64,000 nucleotides of DNA. Source: Proteles cristata cristata. Its lineage: Eukaryota > Chordata > Mammalia > Carnivora > Hyaenidae. Position 1 is the stretch's first letter. Each line of letters starts with the position of its first letter. The stretch lies in assembly GCA_017311185.1 (NCBI GenBank), contig JAESUZ010003399.1:372001-436000 (forward strand), given 5' to 3'. The notes under the pieces were generated by a model that did not search any database, was not told the DNA's origin, and was given only the letters and a program-made list of their open reading frames with translations. The position numbers were made by a program, and so were the translations under genes. Below, piece after piece: positions 55,220 through 64,000 of the stretch.

Positions 55220-56195
55220 TTGTACCAGATCCTGGGAAACTGATTATATATAAGAGAGGACATATTCATGCTTTCCTAGAGTTCGTATTCCATTGGGAAA
55301 AGATGATTATCAGGAAACATACGGCTTCTAGCACTGCCAAGTGACATGAAGGAAACACACAGACTAATTGTGTTGAAGAGCGCTAGGAGCCAGGACCAAT
55401 ATTCACAGATTCTCATGCAGGGCCTCCAGGAGGTGACCCAGATATTATTTGAGACATGGATACTAAATAATAAGGCTAGTTAAGTACCTGAGGGAGGAGA
55501 TTCCAGATGGAGCGAAGGGGAAAGGCTTGGTGGGGGAACAAACATGCTGGACTGCAAGAACATAAGGACGGCCGGCGTAGAGCACGGTGGGAAGCGTGTG
55601 GGATAAGAACAGAGCACCGGCAGAGCTTTGAAGTCATGGTGATAAGTTTGGGACTTACTCTAAGTATAATTGGAAACTGTCACAGGGCTTTAAGCAAGGA
55701 CATGAGCCAAGCCCCTCCTTAGACATTTTAGAATAAGAGTATGAAAAGGGGAGGAATTGCAGAGGTAGAATCAAAGAAATCACTTAGTGGCCACAGTAGC
55801 ACTCCAGGTGACAGGCAGCATCTTGGCTTGTTCTCGGGTGATTTCATCAAGCAGAGAGGTGGACACCCTTGCGATTTATTTGCAAGTGGAACCAATAGAA
55901 CATGAGGATAATACGTGGGGTACAGTGAATAGTGAAGCACTGACAGTGACTCCTAAACTGTTAGTTTGAGCAGCTGGATTGACGGTGGTACCATTTACTG
56001 TGATGTGGAAGACTCACGAAGGAACAGCTTTGGTGGTGGTGTGAGGGAGAAATTAGGAGCTCTCTTTTGAAAATGTTAAGTTTCAAGACCTATTAGACAC
56101 TCAAGTGTGTAGTGTATGTCAAGTACGCAATTATATTCACAAATCTGGAATACAGGGGACAACTCAGGGCTAGAATGTACTTTCGAACTATTAAG

Positions 56196-56704
56196 GAGGA
56201 TGGTATTAATTACTAGACTTCCACTGCACTCCTTAAGTATAATCAGAATTGCTCTTGAAATTTTCTGTGGAAGGTGCCTTGCCGGAGACTGACAACCCAC
56301 CTCTTCCTAAGTCCAGCACAGCCAGATTTTTCCTCCTAATTGGAGTATTTAGCTGTTTTTCACTTTGCTGGGGGAAGGGGTAAGGTTACTGGCTTGAACT
56401 TAGCAGCCATGTTGAAGAAAAAAGGAATACTTATCTTAAGTCGTAATCATATCCAGCATGACAATCTCATAGATATCTCAAACTAAATATTTTCAAAATA
56501 GAATTCATTATTTCTTTCCAAAAACACCATCAAATTTGCTTATAGCTGAGGACCCCTTTTAGCAAATGGTGACTCTATCAACCTTGTGGCTCAAACAACC
56601 AATCTAAGAATAACTGACTCTCTGAGAAGTTCACAGATCTAGACAGATTGAAGGAGTGGAAGAGGTTATTTCCTTCTCCATTTATTTTGAACATAAACAG
56701 GAAA
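56196..56704. other. Unique sequence
   Basis: No assigned repeat or gene. Confidence 0.4.
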
Positions 56705-57290
56705 ATATGGCAGCCAGCCTCCACCCTGGCTCCCAGTGACTCCCACCTCCAGGTGTTCACACCCTTGTGTAGTCCCTTCACACACTGTACCAGGGTCAGT
56801 CTGGGAGACCAAATATGGCAGAACTGATGTTGTGTCACTCCCAAGATTAGGTTATAAAAGACCCCAGCTGTCATCTAGAGCTGTTTCTCAGATAACCAGC
56901 TTCATCAGCCAATCTTGGATCTCATCTTGCTCTACAGGAAGCCATGTGCATTGTCTTGAGGATGTTCAGGTGGCTTCCCTGTGGAAAGACCCCCATGAAG
57001 AAGAACTGAGACTTCCAGTCAATGGCCAATGGGAACCTGAGGACTCTAGCCAACAGCCATCTGAGTGAGCTCTCTTGGAAGTGGCTCCTCTAGCCCTTTG
57101 AAAGGCTTTGGTGATGCAGATATGGCCAAGAGATGGACTGCAACATCATGAGAGACCCTGAGCTAGAGCTGCCCAGCTAAGCCACTCCTAAGCTTTTGAC
57201 CCCCAGAAATTGTGAGATGATAAATGTCTGTTGCCTTAAAGCACTAAGTTTTTGATACTTTGTTTTGCAGCAATATACAACTAATACAGC
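56705..57290 (+). mobile_element. Solo MaLR-like LTR (sense)
   Basis: gcagccagcctccaccctggctcccagtgactcccacctccaggtgttcacacccttgtgtagtccc at the left, ttaggttataaaagacc in the promoter-like part, gagagaccctgagctagag, and gaaattgtgagatgataaatgtctgttgccttaaagcactaag followed by gcagcaatatacaactaatacag at the right. This is a MaLR-type LTR, with the polyadenylation region (ataaatg) placing its sense on the plus strand. No internal viral genes adjoin it. A TATA-like tataaaag lies at 56852-56859. Subfamily by memory only. Confidence 0.7.
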
Positions 57291-57314
57291 AAGGGATTAC
57301 GCTTGTCTATATAA

Positions 57315-57358
57315 GTTATTTCTGGCTCTGACCTTAATTTGGTCTCTCTGTTTTCTAC

Positions 57359-57394
<36 letters not shown>

Positions 57395-57640
57395 CCAGTT
57401 TCCCATATTTCCACCTGTGCCACTGCTCTACTATAATACTAACCTCTCTCTGCAGGCATCCTTTTAAATCTGAAACAAGGTGAATCTATCACTTAGCTTT
57501 TGTTGAAGGACACCACACAGTGTGTTAGAAAGCAGATCATTGACCATGTTCCCTCACTTGGCTCAACGCCTCCATTGCATTTGTATCCTGTCGATGAAAG
57601 AGAGGGTGATAAATTGCCTTCTCTGTACTTATAAAACTAA
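57315..57640 (+). mobile_element. Degenerate L2 (sense), probable
   Basis: ttggtctctctgttttctacc, a (CT)n expansion, then accatgttccctcacttggctcaacgcctccattgcatttg resembles L2 (gatcatgtcactcccctgctcaaaaccctccaatggcttcc). Confidence 0.45.
57362..57392 (+). repeat. (CT)n microsatellite
   Basis: About 15 CT units, outside any SINE. Confidence 0.95.
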
Positions 57641-57724
57641 AGACCTATGGATTCCCCAGATTTGGGGGTTATGTTTGAAAGCTAGCTCCTTCCTTTCAAA
57701 AGAAAGGATGTAATATGCCACTTG

Positions 57725-57880
57725 GAAAGGACATTGGAGATTATTCAATCCAGCTTGCTCATTTTTACACAGGGAGCCACTGACATCCAGACTAAGGGAG
57801 TAAATGGCCAGCACTTGTCCACCATCTACTAAGAGCTGGGATGGGAAGTCAGGTGTTGCAATTCAGTGCTTCAACCACAT
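57725..57880 (-). repeat. Ancient MIR-like SINE (antisense)
   Basis: ggaaaggacattggagattattcaatccagcttgctcatttttacacagggagccactgac is the antisense start of an old mammalian SINE (aaggaccttggagatcatctagtccaacccctcattttacag). The later part is decayed. Confidence 0.6.
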
Positions 57881-57959
57881 CATCCCGAATCCGGACCTCA
57901 GAGGCCGTGAGTTATTATCACTAATGATAAGTTCAGACACAAAGAGGTTAGTATATGCT

Positions 57960-58145
57960 GGCATCTTTCTAAGTTTACTAAATCCATGAATTCACTCGCT
58001 TGTCATAGTAGCCCTGTTAGGTACTATTCTTCATATTTTGCAGACGAGAAAATGAGACTCTGTGAGATCAGGGGACCTTCTGGAGTTTGCAGGTGATCAG
58101 TAAGACTGAGATCTGAAACAGTTTGATTCCAAAGTTTGTCCTTCT
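57960..58145 (-). repeat. MIR (antisense)
   Basis: gtcatagtagccctgttaggtactattcttcatattttgcagacgagaaaatgagactctgtgagatcag ... gatttgattccaaagtttgtcc-like end: antisense MIR order. Confidence 0.78.
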
Positions 58146-58226
58146 GTATATGTATCCTTATCTGTGTACTTTTAGACAACATTGTTTTTTCTTCTCCACA
58201 TGCACATGCAGCAATAATATTGCCTG

Positions 58227-58422
58227 CTCTATTCTTTTTTAAAAAATATTTTAATGTTTATTTATTCTTGAGAGAGAGAGCATGAGAAGATGAGGGGCAG
58301 AGTGAGAGAGGGAGACACAGAATCTGAAGCAGGCTCCAGGCTCTGAGCTGTCAGCCATGAGCCATGAGATTATGACCTGAGCCGGAGTCAGATGCTCAAC
58401 CGACTGAGCCACCCAGGCGCCC
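58227..58422 (-). repeat. CAN-SINE (antisense) lacking its B-box region
   Basis: Normal tail, gaagcaggctccaggctctgagctgtcag, then an abrupt join to ccatgagccatgagattatgacctgagccggagtc. About 30 bp expected here, with the complement of ggttcgagcccc, are missing. The head accgactgagccacccaggcgccc is intact. Confidence 0.92.
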
Positions 58423-59329
58423 TGATTGTCTCCTTTATTCTAAAATGTTCCTCAGCACAAGTTCACTCTCTTTCCCATCACTAATGCTGTTCTATTCCTT
58501 AAAGCTAGAAACTGCCAAATTTTGCCTCAAACATTTTTTTTCTAGTTAGAATGAGACATTTGTAAATTTCTTTATTGCAGGAAAAATAGTAAATGATGTA
58601 GAAATGCTATTAAAATATCCTGCGAGAATTATTTTTAACTTCTTTCACGTAGATGGCAATAGCTTCTGTATTTTGCTTCTCTGGATGAATCTATCCTGGA
58701 GTGTAGAGGCATGCTTGTGAAGTCAGATTAAAGCCAATTATAAATCACCTCTCAGGGCTGGTTCCCAAGCCAAATTCTAGACGTGATTTCATTAATACAC
58801 CTTTATCTCCCCTCTTAACTGTGTGCTGGCCCCTCAAAATGCATTTTGGATAGGCAGTGCTAATTATAATATGGCGCTAATGGCCTTAAAAGAGGCTGCA
58901 ATAACATAAGGAAACTTCTTTTACTTTAAAATTCAGGTCCGGAGGGCTCTAAGGCTAGTCTACAAACCCACCAGCCATCTGTCCAGAGTGATCACTTTGC
59001 TTTTAGCTCCAGCTCCTTCATTTCTCATTTAGTAATGAGCTTGAAGATTACTTCTTAATATTGGCTGAAGAACCGTCTAGTATGCAGTACGAGGAGAATA
59101 AGGCTGGTTTCAGATTTGTCCGAAGAATGGGAGTTATTGGAAGAGAAGCATCTCCATTTTATTTCTAAACACATGTGGAGAATGAAACCCTGTCCCTGTC
59201 AAGATGGCTCACCCTCCTTCTGTGATGCCAGTCTGCTGAGTTGGGCTCCCAGGGACTCAATTTATGGCTGTTCTGGATTTGCCTTTGAAAGGTCCAGTGG
59301 AGCTTTTCTTAGTGAACAGTGCTTTTCCT
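58423..59329. other. Unique sequence, possible conserved noncoding segment
   Basis: 58560-58960 is AT-rich, repeat-free and frame-poor (gattaaagccaattataaatcacc; gtgctaattataatatggcgctaatggcc). 59100-59330 has the start of a frame that runs into the microsatellite. No gene evidence. Confidence 0.35.
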
Positions 59330-59378
59330 TTTTCTTTCATTTCTCCCTTTCTCCCTTTCTCTCTTTCTTTCTTTCTTC

Positions 59379-59458
<80 letters not shown>

Positions 59459-59527
59459 TCCTTCCTTCCTTCCTTCCTTCCTTCCTTCCTTCCTTCCTTC
59501 CTTCCTTCCTTCCTTTCTTTCTTTTTT
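59330..59527 (+). repeat. Compound polypyrimidine microsatellite (TTTC)n-(TTCC)n
   Basis: An imperfect CT-rich lead-in (59330-59390), about 18 TTTC units to 59460, about 13 TTCC units to 59513, then T-rich. The plus strand is almost purely pyrimidine for about 190 bp. Open frames on both strands (poly-FLSF or KERK/GRKE peptides) are artefacts of the repeat. Confidence 0.97.
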
Positions 59528-59554
59528 TGAGAACATATTCTGGCTCTGACATTG

Positions 59555-59640
59555 TGTGAGGTGCCAGGAACCAGACACACACAGGACATGGTTCCTCTAT
59601 GCTCAGAGAGCTCGCAGCCTAACACTCAGCAGCTGCCTGG
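59555..59640 (-). mobile_element. Short L2-like fragment (antisense)
   Basis: tgtgaggtgccaggaaccagacacacacaggacatggttcctctatgctcagagagctcgcagcctaacac resembles antisense L2 (gtgccaggcactgtgctaggc...tccctgccctcagggagctcacagtctag). Confidence 0.55.
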
Positions 59641-61570
59641 CACTCCAGGTGTTCATAGGATGCACTCCAGAGGCACGTCTCCCAGCTCCATTTAACACAC
59701 ATATAACATGTGGCCCCTGAACCTTGGCAGTTCACACAGGAATACAACAAAGTTAAACCCGACTAGAACTTGATTGTCTATGACTTGAAACTCATCTCCC
59801 CACACATGTGGGTGTACAAAGCCCATACGATGGCTGCGTACAAGGAATTGAAGAGATGGTGGGGTGGCACATGGAGAACTCAGGTTAATAGAAGATGCTC
59901 GAGTTCATGGCCATAGCGATTGTCCAGTACAGTGGGAGCAAGGAAAGACGATGACCTTTATCTGGGAAATTGCAGGAGGGGTCACACCAGACTCAATAGT
60001 TTCTGTGAAGAGTAGTCACAGATGAGCAGGATTTTAGAGAAGAATCAGTAAGTGAGATTCTAAGCCTTTTTTAAAATACTGTCCCTGTTTCTTTGATATA
60101 AAGGCAAGATATTGTGTCTCAAATATATTTCTTTAATAGTTCATGTTTTTTTGTAGAGTTGAAAACACCTACTCTTCTTATGCCCTTGATGGTCTTATAT
60201 TGGAGGCTTTTATAGTTTGAAATTTTTAATTTTTCATAATCCTGTGGCTATATTTGTGTTAACTATAACAAAAACTATTATACTATCTTCTACTTGTTTA
60301 CCATATTAAATCATAGCTTCCTTGAAGCCACGGATCATAACTTAACACATTATTTTCATTAAATACTGAGTAAATTTTAACCCATGTAAAAATAACCCCT
60401 GGATGAATTAAGTTCAAGTCCAGGAGACATTATCTAGAAGCAGTGTTCCTGAAAATATTACATGTTCTACGGCATTGTGAGATTCGTGAATGGATGCCAA
60501 AGGGAAGAAAAATAGGGAGGGACAGGAGCGTCCTCTATGGATGGCCTATGAAAGCACACAGTGGCTGCCTGTCTCTCAGGAGTCCTAAGCGAAGGACACA
60601 AGATTAGCCATCTCTGAGCTGAGCTTGGGTGTGCCACTGACAGGTTCTCCCAGGAAGCCAAGGTAGGTCAGGGCTGGGAACATGGGAATGAATGTTCCAG
60701 CACTGTGCTGGCTCCAGGAAGCACATTCGTAAGCGCCAGCTCATGAGATCCACTTCCCAGGATGCAGGTTACAGCCCTGAATGATCAGCATGCAACAGCT
60801 GGCAAAGGGAGAGAAAACACTGGGAAAGAGTCAAGGAGAAAGAAGTCGAACTTCAAACATAAACCACATTCTTTCTTTGAAATAGTTTTGGTAAGAGCTA
60901 AATCAATGTACCGTTAGTGATGGGGAGGGATATCAAGTTTTTTAACTATCACGATTTTGTAGTTCACTCCCCTCTCCTTACGCTACTGCCTGCTTGTCTA
61001 CACAGCCCAGGTAGAGTTTTCTCCACTGAGGTGAATGAGCTGTTGCCAGTCCGAGCAAATTGACCCAACATCCAGGGTGAGGTCTTCAATGTCGTTACCA
61101 GCCATGCCAGTCCCCGTGCTAGCCTTGATAGAAAGTGAAAGCACAATAAACACGGTCTTGCCACTATTTGATTTTATCACCATTAATATTTTAAGCACAT
61201 GCTTCTGTAAGGTATTCAAGCACTTACGCTTACTGTGAAACACTTTGTCATTCTTTTTGGCATCTCTGCTATTCTTATTTTTTAGTGGAATCCTGATACT
61301 AATACTTCATTTCTCCTGTGCTCGTGCTCTCATACTGGTTTTATGATGAGCTCTGTGAGGTGAAGGTGCAGGCCTGACTCTTATGTGCATCACCCCAAAT
61401 GGGTGAGGGTTTCGGTCTTCAAGTGCAGGTAGTCAACTGCTATCATTTAATATTTTAGAACAATTTGGCCTTTGAATTTATGCCCACCTATCAAAAAACC
61501 TAGCCCCATCATGCCAGGGTTTCCCCCCTTTGCTGATATTCCCATTTTCCTGGGGGGTAGTCACAATTTT
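59641..61570. other. Mostly unique sequence
   Basis: A weak sense L2-like tail may lie at 60300-60390 (catagcttccttgaagccacggatcataactt). The opposite-strand frames at 60964-61243 have no signature. No gene recognised. Confidence 0.4.
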
Positions 61571-62092
61571 AAGATCTTAAGAGGTGACTGGAGTGCCTGA
61601 GTGGCTCAGCTGGTTAAGCGTCCAACTTCAGCTCAGCTCATGATCTCACGGTATGTGGGCTCGAGCCCCGCGTTGGGCTTCAGGCTGACAGCTCAGAGAC
61701 TGGCGCTTGCTTTAGATTCTATCTCCCTCTCTGTCCTTCCCTGGCTCACACTTTCTGTCTCTCTCTCTCAAAAAATAAATATTTAAGAAATAAGTCAGGC
61801 TGAGAAGGACAGCTACCATATATTTGTATGTATAGGAGGATTAGGAGGAACTTAACAGAGGACTGTGGGGGAGAAGAAGGGGAGAAATATAGGGGAAGAG
61901 GGAGGGAGACAAGCCATGAGAGACTCTTGAATGTTGAGAACAAACTGAGGACTGATGGGTATGGGGGAGAGGGGAAGGGGAGTGATGGCCATGGAGGAGG
62001 GCATTTGTCGGGATGAGCACTGGGTATTATATGGAAACCAACTTGACAATAAACTATTTAAAAAATTTAAAAAAAAAGATCTTAGGAGGTGA
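61571..62092 (+). mobile_element. Chimeric SINE-L1 insertion within one target-site duplication
   Basis: A CAN-SINE (61588-61787: gagtgcctgagtggctcagctggttaagcg ... ctctctctcaaaaaataaatattta) is joined directly to the 3' end of a carnivore L1 (61788-62075: aaataagtcaggctgagaagg ... caataaactatttaaaaa). The whole is flanked by aagatctta(a/g)gaggtga at 61571-61587 and 62076-62092, 16 of 17 matching. The left site reads tttt/aagatc, an L1-endonuclease-like target. No separate duplication surrounds the SINE or L1 alone. Inferred origin: reverse transcriptase began on L1 RNA and switched to a SINE RNA at a shared A-rich AAATAA. Confidence 0.9.
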
Positions 62093-62269
62093 TGAAACTT
62101 GGGCTGGCTTTTCTGGTCAGAATTGGGGCTGCAGAAATCACTAGAAATCATGTGGCACAGTGCCCCACGACCTTGGTGGTGAAGACTCGCTACATAATTG
62201 TCAGGGCCCAGTGCAAAATGAAAATGTGGGGCTCCTGTTCTTTGCTCATTTTTCTGTTTGGTTGTCACT

Positions 62270-62480
62270 TTTAAAGTTTATTTTAGGATGTCTTTTTAGT
62301 TTAAGAAAGTTAGCACTCTGTCTAAATTTCTAAGTGTGCCTTTCATCTTTAACTTTATTTAGAGTGGTTTGTCATCAGACATACTTTATTTTTATATAGT
62401 CTACTATATCAATATTTCCTTTATGGTTTCTACTTTTGCTCCAAATTTAAAAAGGTCTTTCCCATTATTTTTAGTGGAGA
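62270..62480 (-). mobile_element. Ancient L1M fragment (antisense), probable
   Basis: tttttatatagtctactatatcaatatttcctttatggtttctacttttgctccaaatttaaaaaggtctttccc resembles an antisense segment of old L1 (atgtagtcaaatctatcaatctttcctttatggcttctg...aaggccttcccc). Confidence 0.6.
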
Positions 62481-62609
62481 TTGAGATCATCAGATTTGAA
62501 TCTTTAAACAATCCCACTGGCTACTGTTCAGAAAACAGAGGGAGGGGGCAATTCTCAAGATTGTGGACAACAATGAGAAAGCGAATGCAAGAGTCCATAT
62601 GAGTGATAC

Positions 62610-63050
62610 TAATAGCCGTGTTCATGGTGATGGCAGTGGAGTTGGAGAACATGGACGGACTCAGGATCTCTTCAGGAGGCAAAATAGTAGGCAATAGATT
62701 GGATATGGCGAGGAGACAGGCTTTTGGTTTGAGAAAATGGATAAAGGATATCATTCCCTAAGATAAGAAAGCCTAGGAAGGAACCAAGTTTTTCTTCTTT
62801 CTTTATTTTTTAATGAATTAAATTTTGTGGTGCAGGGAGTGTGGTCTTGTACACTTTAGTTTTTGGTGGTTTTAAGACCTCCTTAGGGAATGGCTGGGCC
62901 CACATCTCAGATTCTTAGAGGATGGGATCTACCATGAAATGGTTCATGGTGATCAATGTCTTGGGCATGGACGATATTGTCTATGAAGACAGAATGGAGT
63001 ACAAAGAAATGGGAACCTTGGAAGAGCCTTGAATAACTCCCAACATTTCA
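62610..63050 (-). mobile_element. L2 fragment (antisense)
   Basis: gtggagttggagaacatggacgg ... gatttggatatggcg-like stretch (ggcaatagattggatatggcgagg), then gatattgtctatgaagacagaatggagtacaaagaaatgggaaccttggaagagccttgaataactcccaacatt: successive antisense L2 blocks (gattggatgtggg...; gtagatagagaagagaagaggtccaaggactgagccctggggcactccaacatt). The middle is eroded. Confidence 0.65.
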
Positions 63051-63564
63051 TGGCTGGGCACAAGAGCACGGGCCTAGTGGCTCTGAATGCTAGCCAGCCT
63101 TGGATGCTGTGTGCTCACCAGGGACTAAGAGACAGGATGTGTCTGGAGCTGTGGCAAGGCTGCCCTGTGGCTGGGCTGGATGCCCCGGGGGGGAATGTGC
63201 AAGGGTAACACTGGAGATCCCATTGGGTCTGGCAGTTCTGTCTACCTGGACACTCCGGGACATCTCACATTTGGTGCATTTTTCTTTCAGTCTTTGTTAC
63301 CATTTCTGCATTATGAGGGGGAGATTCAAAGAGCAGATTCCTCTCACTCTTCCCCAACACTGACATCAAGTGTTTTCTTGCCACCTTAACTCGTTAGTGA
63401 TGCAAAAAGACTTATTCAAGAGAAATATGCTTTGTTCTTTCCAGGCAAGATGGTAGAATACATTAAAGACGCAGCATTTATACTTCCAAATTGGGGTGTG
63501 AATAACATGGGGAAAAGGTTTTTTTCAGCGTTTCTACCTAAACACCTGTTATCGTTTTTTCTTG
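63051..63564. other. Unique sequence
   Basis: No repeat or gene recognised. The frame 63100-63363 has no domain. Confidence 0.4.
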
Positions 63565-63735
63565 CTGTTCATGTGGTGTCATGGAAACAGCCTCGATGTT
63601 AAAAATATCTAGACCTTGGTTCAAACCCCAGCTCTGTCTCCTGCTACAGCTGCACCTTAAGACAAGTCACTTAACCTTTAAGTCTTTTCTCATCTACAAC
63701 ATGAGGATCATCATACTCATTGCTCCAGGAGAACG
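63565..63735 (+). repeat. MIR (sense)
   Basis: gtgtcatggaaacagcctcgatgtt, tagaccttggttcaaaccccagctctgtctcctgctacagctgcaccttaagacaagtcacttaacctttaagtcttttctcatctacaacatgaggatcatcatactcattgc: complete 5' and core MIR. Confidence 0.85.
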
Positions 63736-64000
63736 TGAGAACAGAAAGAGGAATTGAGAAAGAGAACCTAGCAGAGGGCTCATCACCAACGGGTCGTTAT
63801 CACCCTCAGCGTCTCTCCTCTCCTCTCCATCATACACACTCAGGTCGTAAACAAGCCTGCTCGGTCTCACACACACATGTTTCTTCTTTGCTTCCATCAC
63901 AAAACCACTGAAAGCCTCTGTATTTCCCTTTGAGCAAAGAGGATTTCCCAGGTGAAATGGTGGGTCGTGTTGTGATTATCTTTGCTGCTGGTTCCTGCAG

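Larger units (their letters stand above)
54885..56195 (-). mobile_element. Long L2 (antisense), split by a CAN-SINE
   Basis: 54890-54950 has the L2 tail complement (acccaacaactaattattgaatgtcaatggtaggc). After the SINE it continues: accagatcctggg; ttcatgctttcctagagttc; gagattccagatggagcg; ggaaaggcttggtgggggaac; gataagtttgggacttactctaagtataattgg; gggctttaagcaaggacatgagc; agcagctggattgacggtggtaccatttactgtgatgtgg; gaaattaggagctctcttttgaaaatgttaagtttcaagacctattagacactcaagtg. That is about 1 kb of collinear L2 3' half, one of the longest L2 copies here. Confidence 0.85.

Noticed and set aside
59116..59625. Several long frames on both strands rich in FLS or KER/GRKE
   Set aside because: All are translations of the (TTTC)n/(TTCC)n repeat in different phases.

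Overview
This is mammalian nuclear DNA, almost certainly from a carnivoran of the cat-like (feliform) branch. The main evidence is about 30 copies of a tRNA-derived SINE with the carnivoran CAN-SINE layout: a Pol III A/B-box head around ggttaagcgtctgac and ggttcgagcc, a CT-rich middle, and an AATAAATAAA-type A-rich tail. Two 5'-truncated carnivore-type L1 3' ends share a purine-rich 3' UTR. The youngest SINE subgroup (ggcttagtcggttaag, gctgactgccagctcag, ctctcctagaaataaataaaa) differs from the domestic-cat consensus as I remember it. A non-Felis feliform is therefore possible, but that is inference from memory.

I find no convincing host protein-coding exon, RNA gene, CpG island or promoter anywhere in the 64 kb. 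The window reads as an intergenic or deep-intronic gene desert. The open reading frames (longest 154 codons) are chance frames, SINE read-through, microsatellite read-through, or decayed L1 ORF2.

Layout. 1-10 kb: a truncated L1, an L1 inserted in the tail of an older SINE, MER5-like DNA elements, scattered MIR/L2 and one young SINE. 10-20 kb: a partly tandemly duplicated SINE array (11.6-12.35 kb), old L1 3' UTR, several MIRs, a SINE landing beside a MER20 element, a SINE nested in a SINE, and unique sequence that may be constrained. 20-33 kb: mostly unique DNA with L2/MIR pieces, a MaLR-like LTR, a young SINE (29.6 kb), an inverted SINE pair (30.7/31.0 kb) and an ancient CR1/L3-like LINE relic. 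33.5-36.4 kb: a long antisense L1M relic carrying a CG/CA microsatellite and a young SINE. 36-45 kb: unique DNA with old fragments. 45-50 kb: eight SINEs, several young, in both orientations. 51-58.5 kb: stacked antisense L1M, a long antisense L2 split by a SINE, a second LTR, and MIRs. 59.3-59.5 kb: a roughly 200-bp pure polypyrimidine TTTC/TTCC tract. 61.6-62.1 kb: a SINE joined to an L1 3' end inside a single target-site duplication.

No genes act together here. The biology is retrotransposition: L1 machinery mobilised itself and the CAN-SINEs, leaving many exact 13-20 bp target-site duplications that give insertion order. The most unusual object is the SINE-L1 chimera at 61571-62092. Next is the young SINE subgroup whose sense strand carries a polypyrimidine-CTAG acceptor-like motif followed by AATAAA. 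Family names come from recall of consensus sequences, not from a database search.
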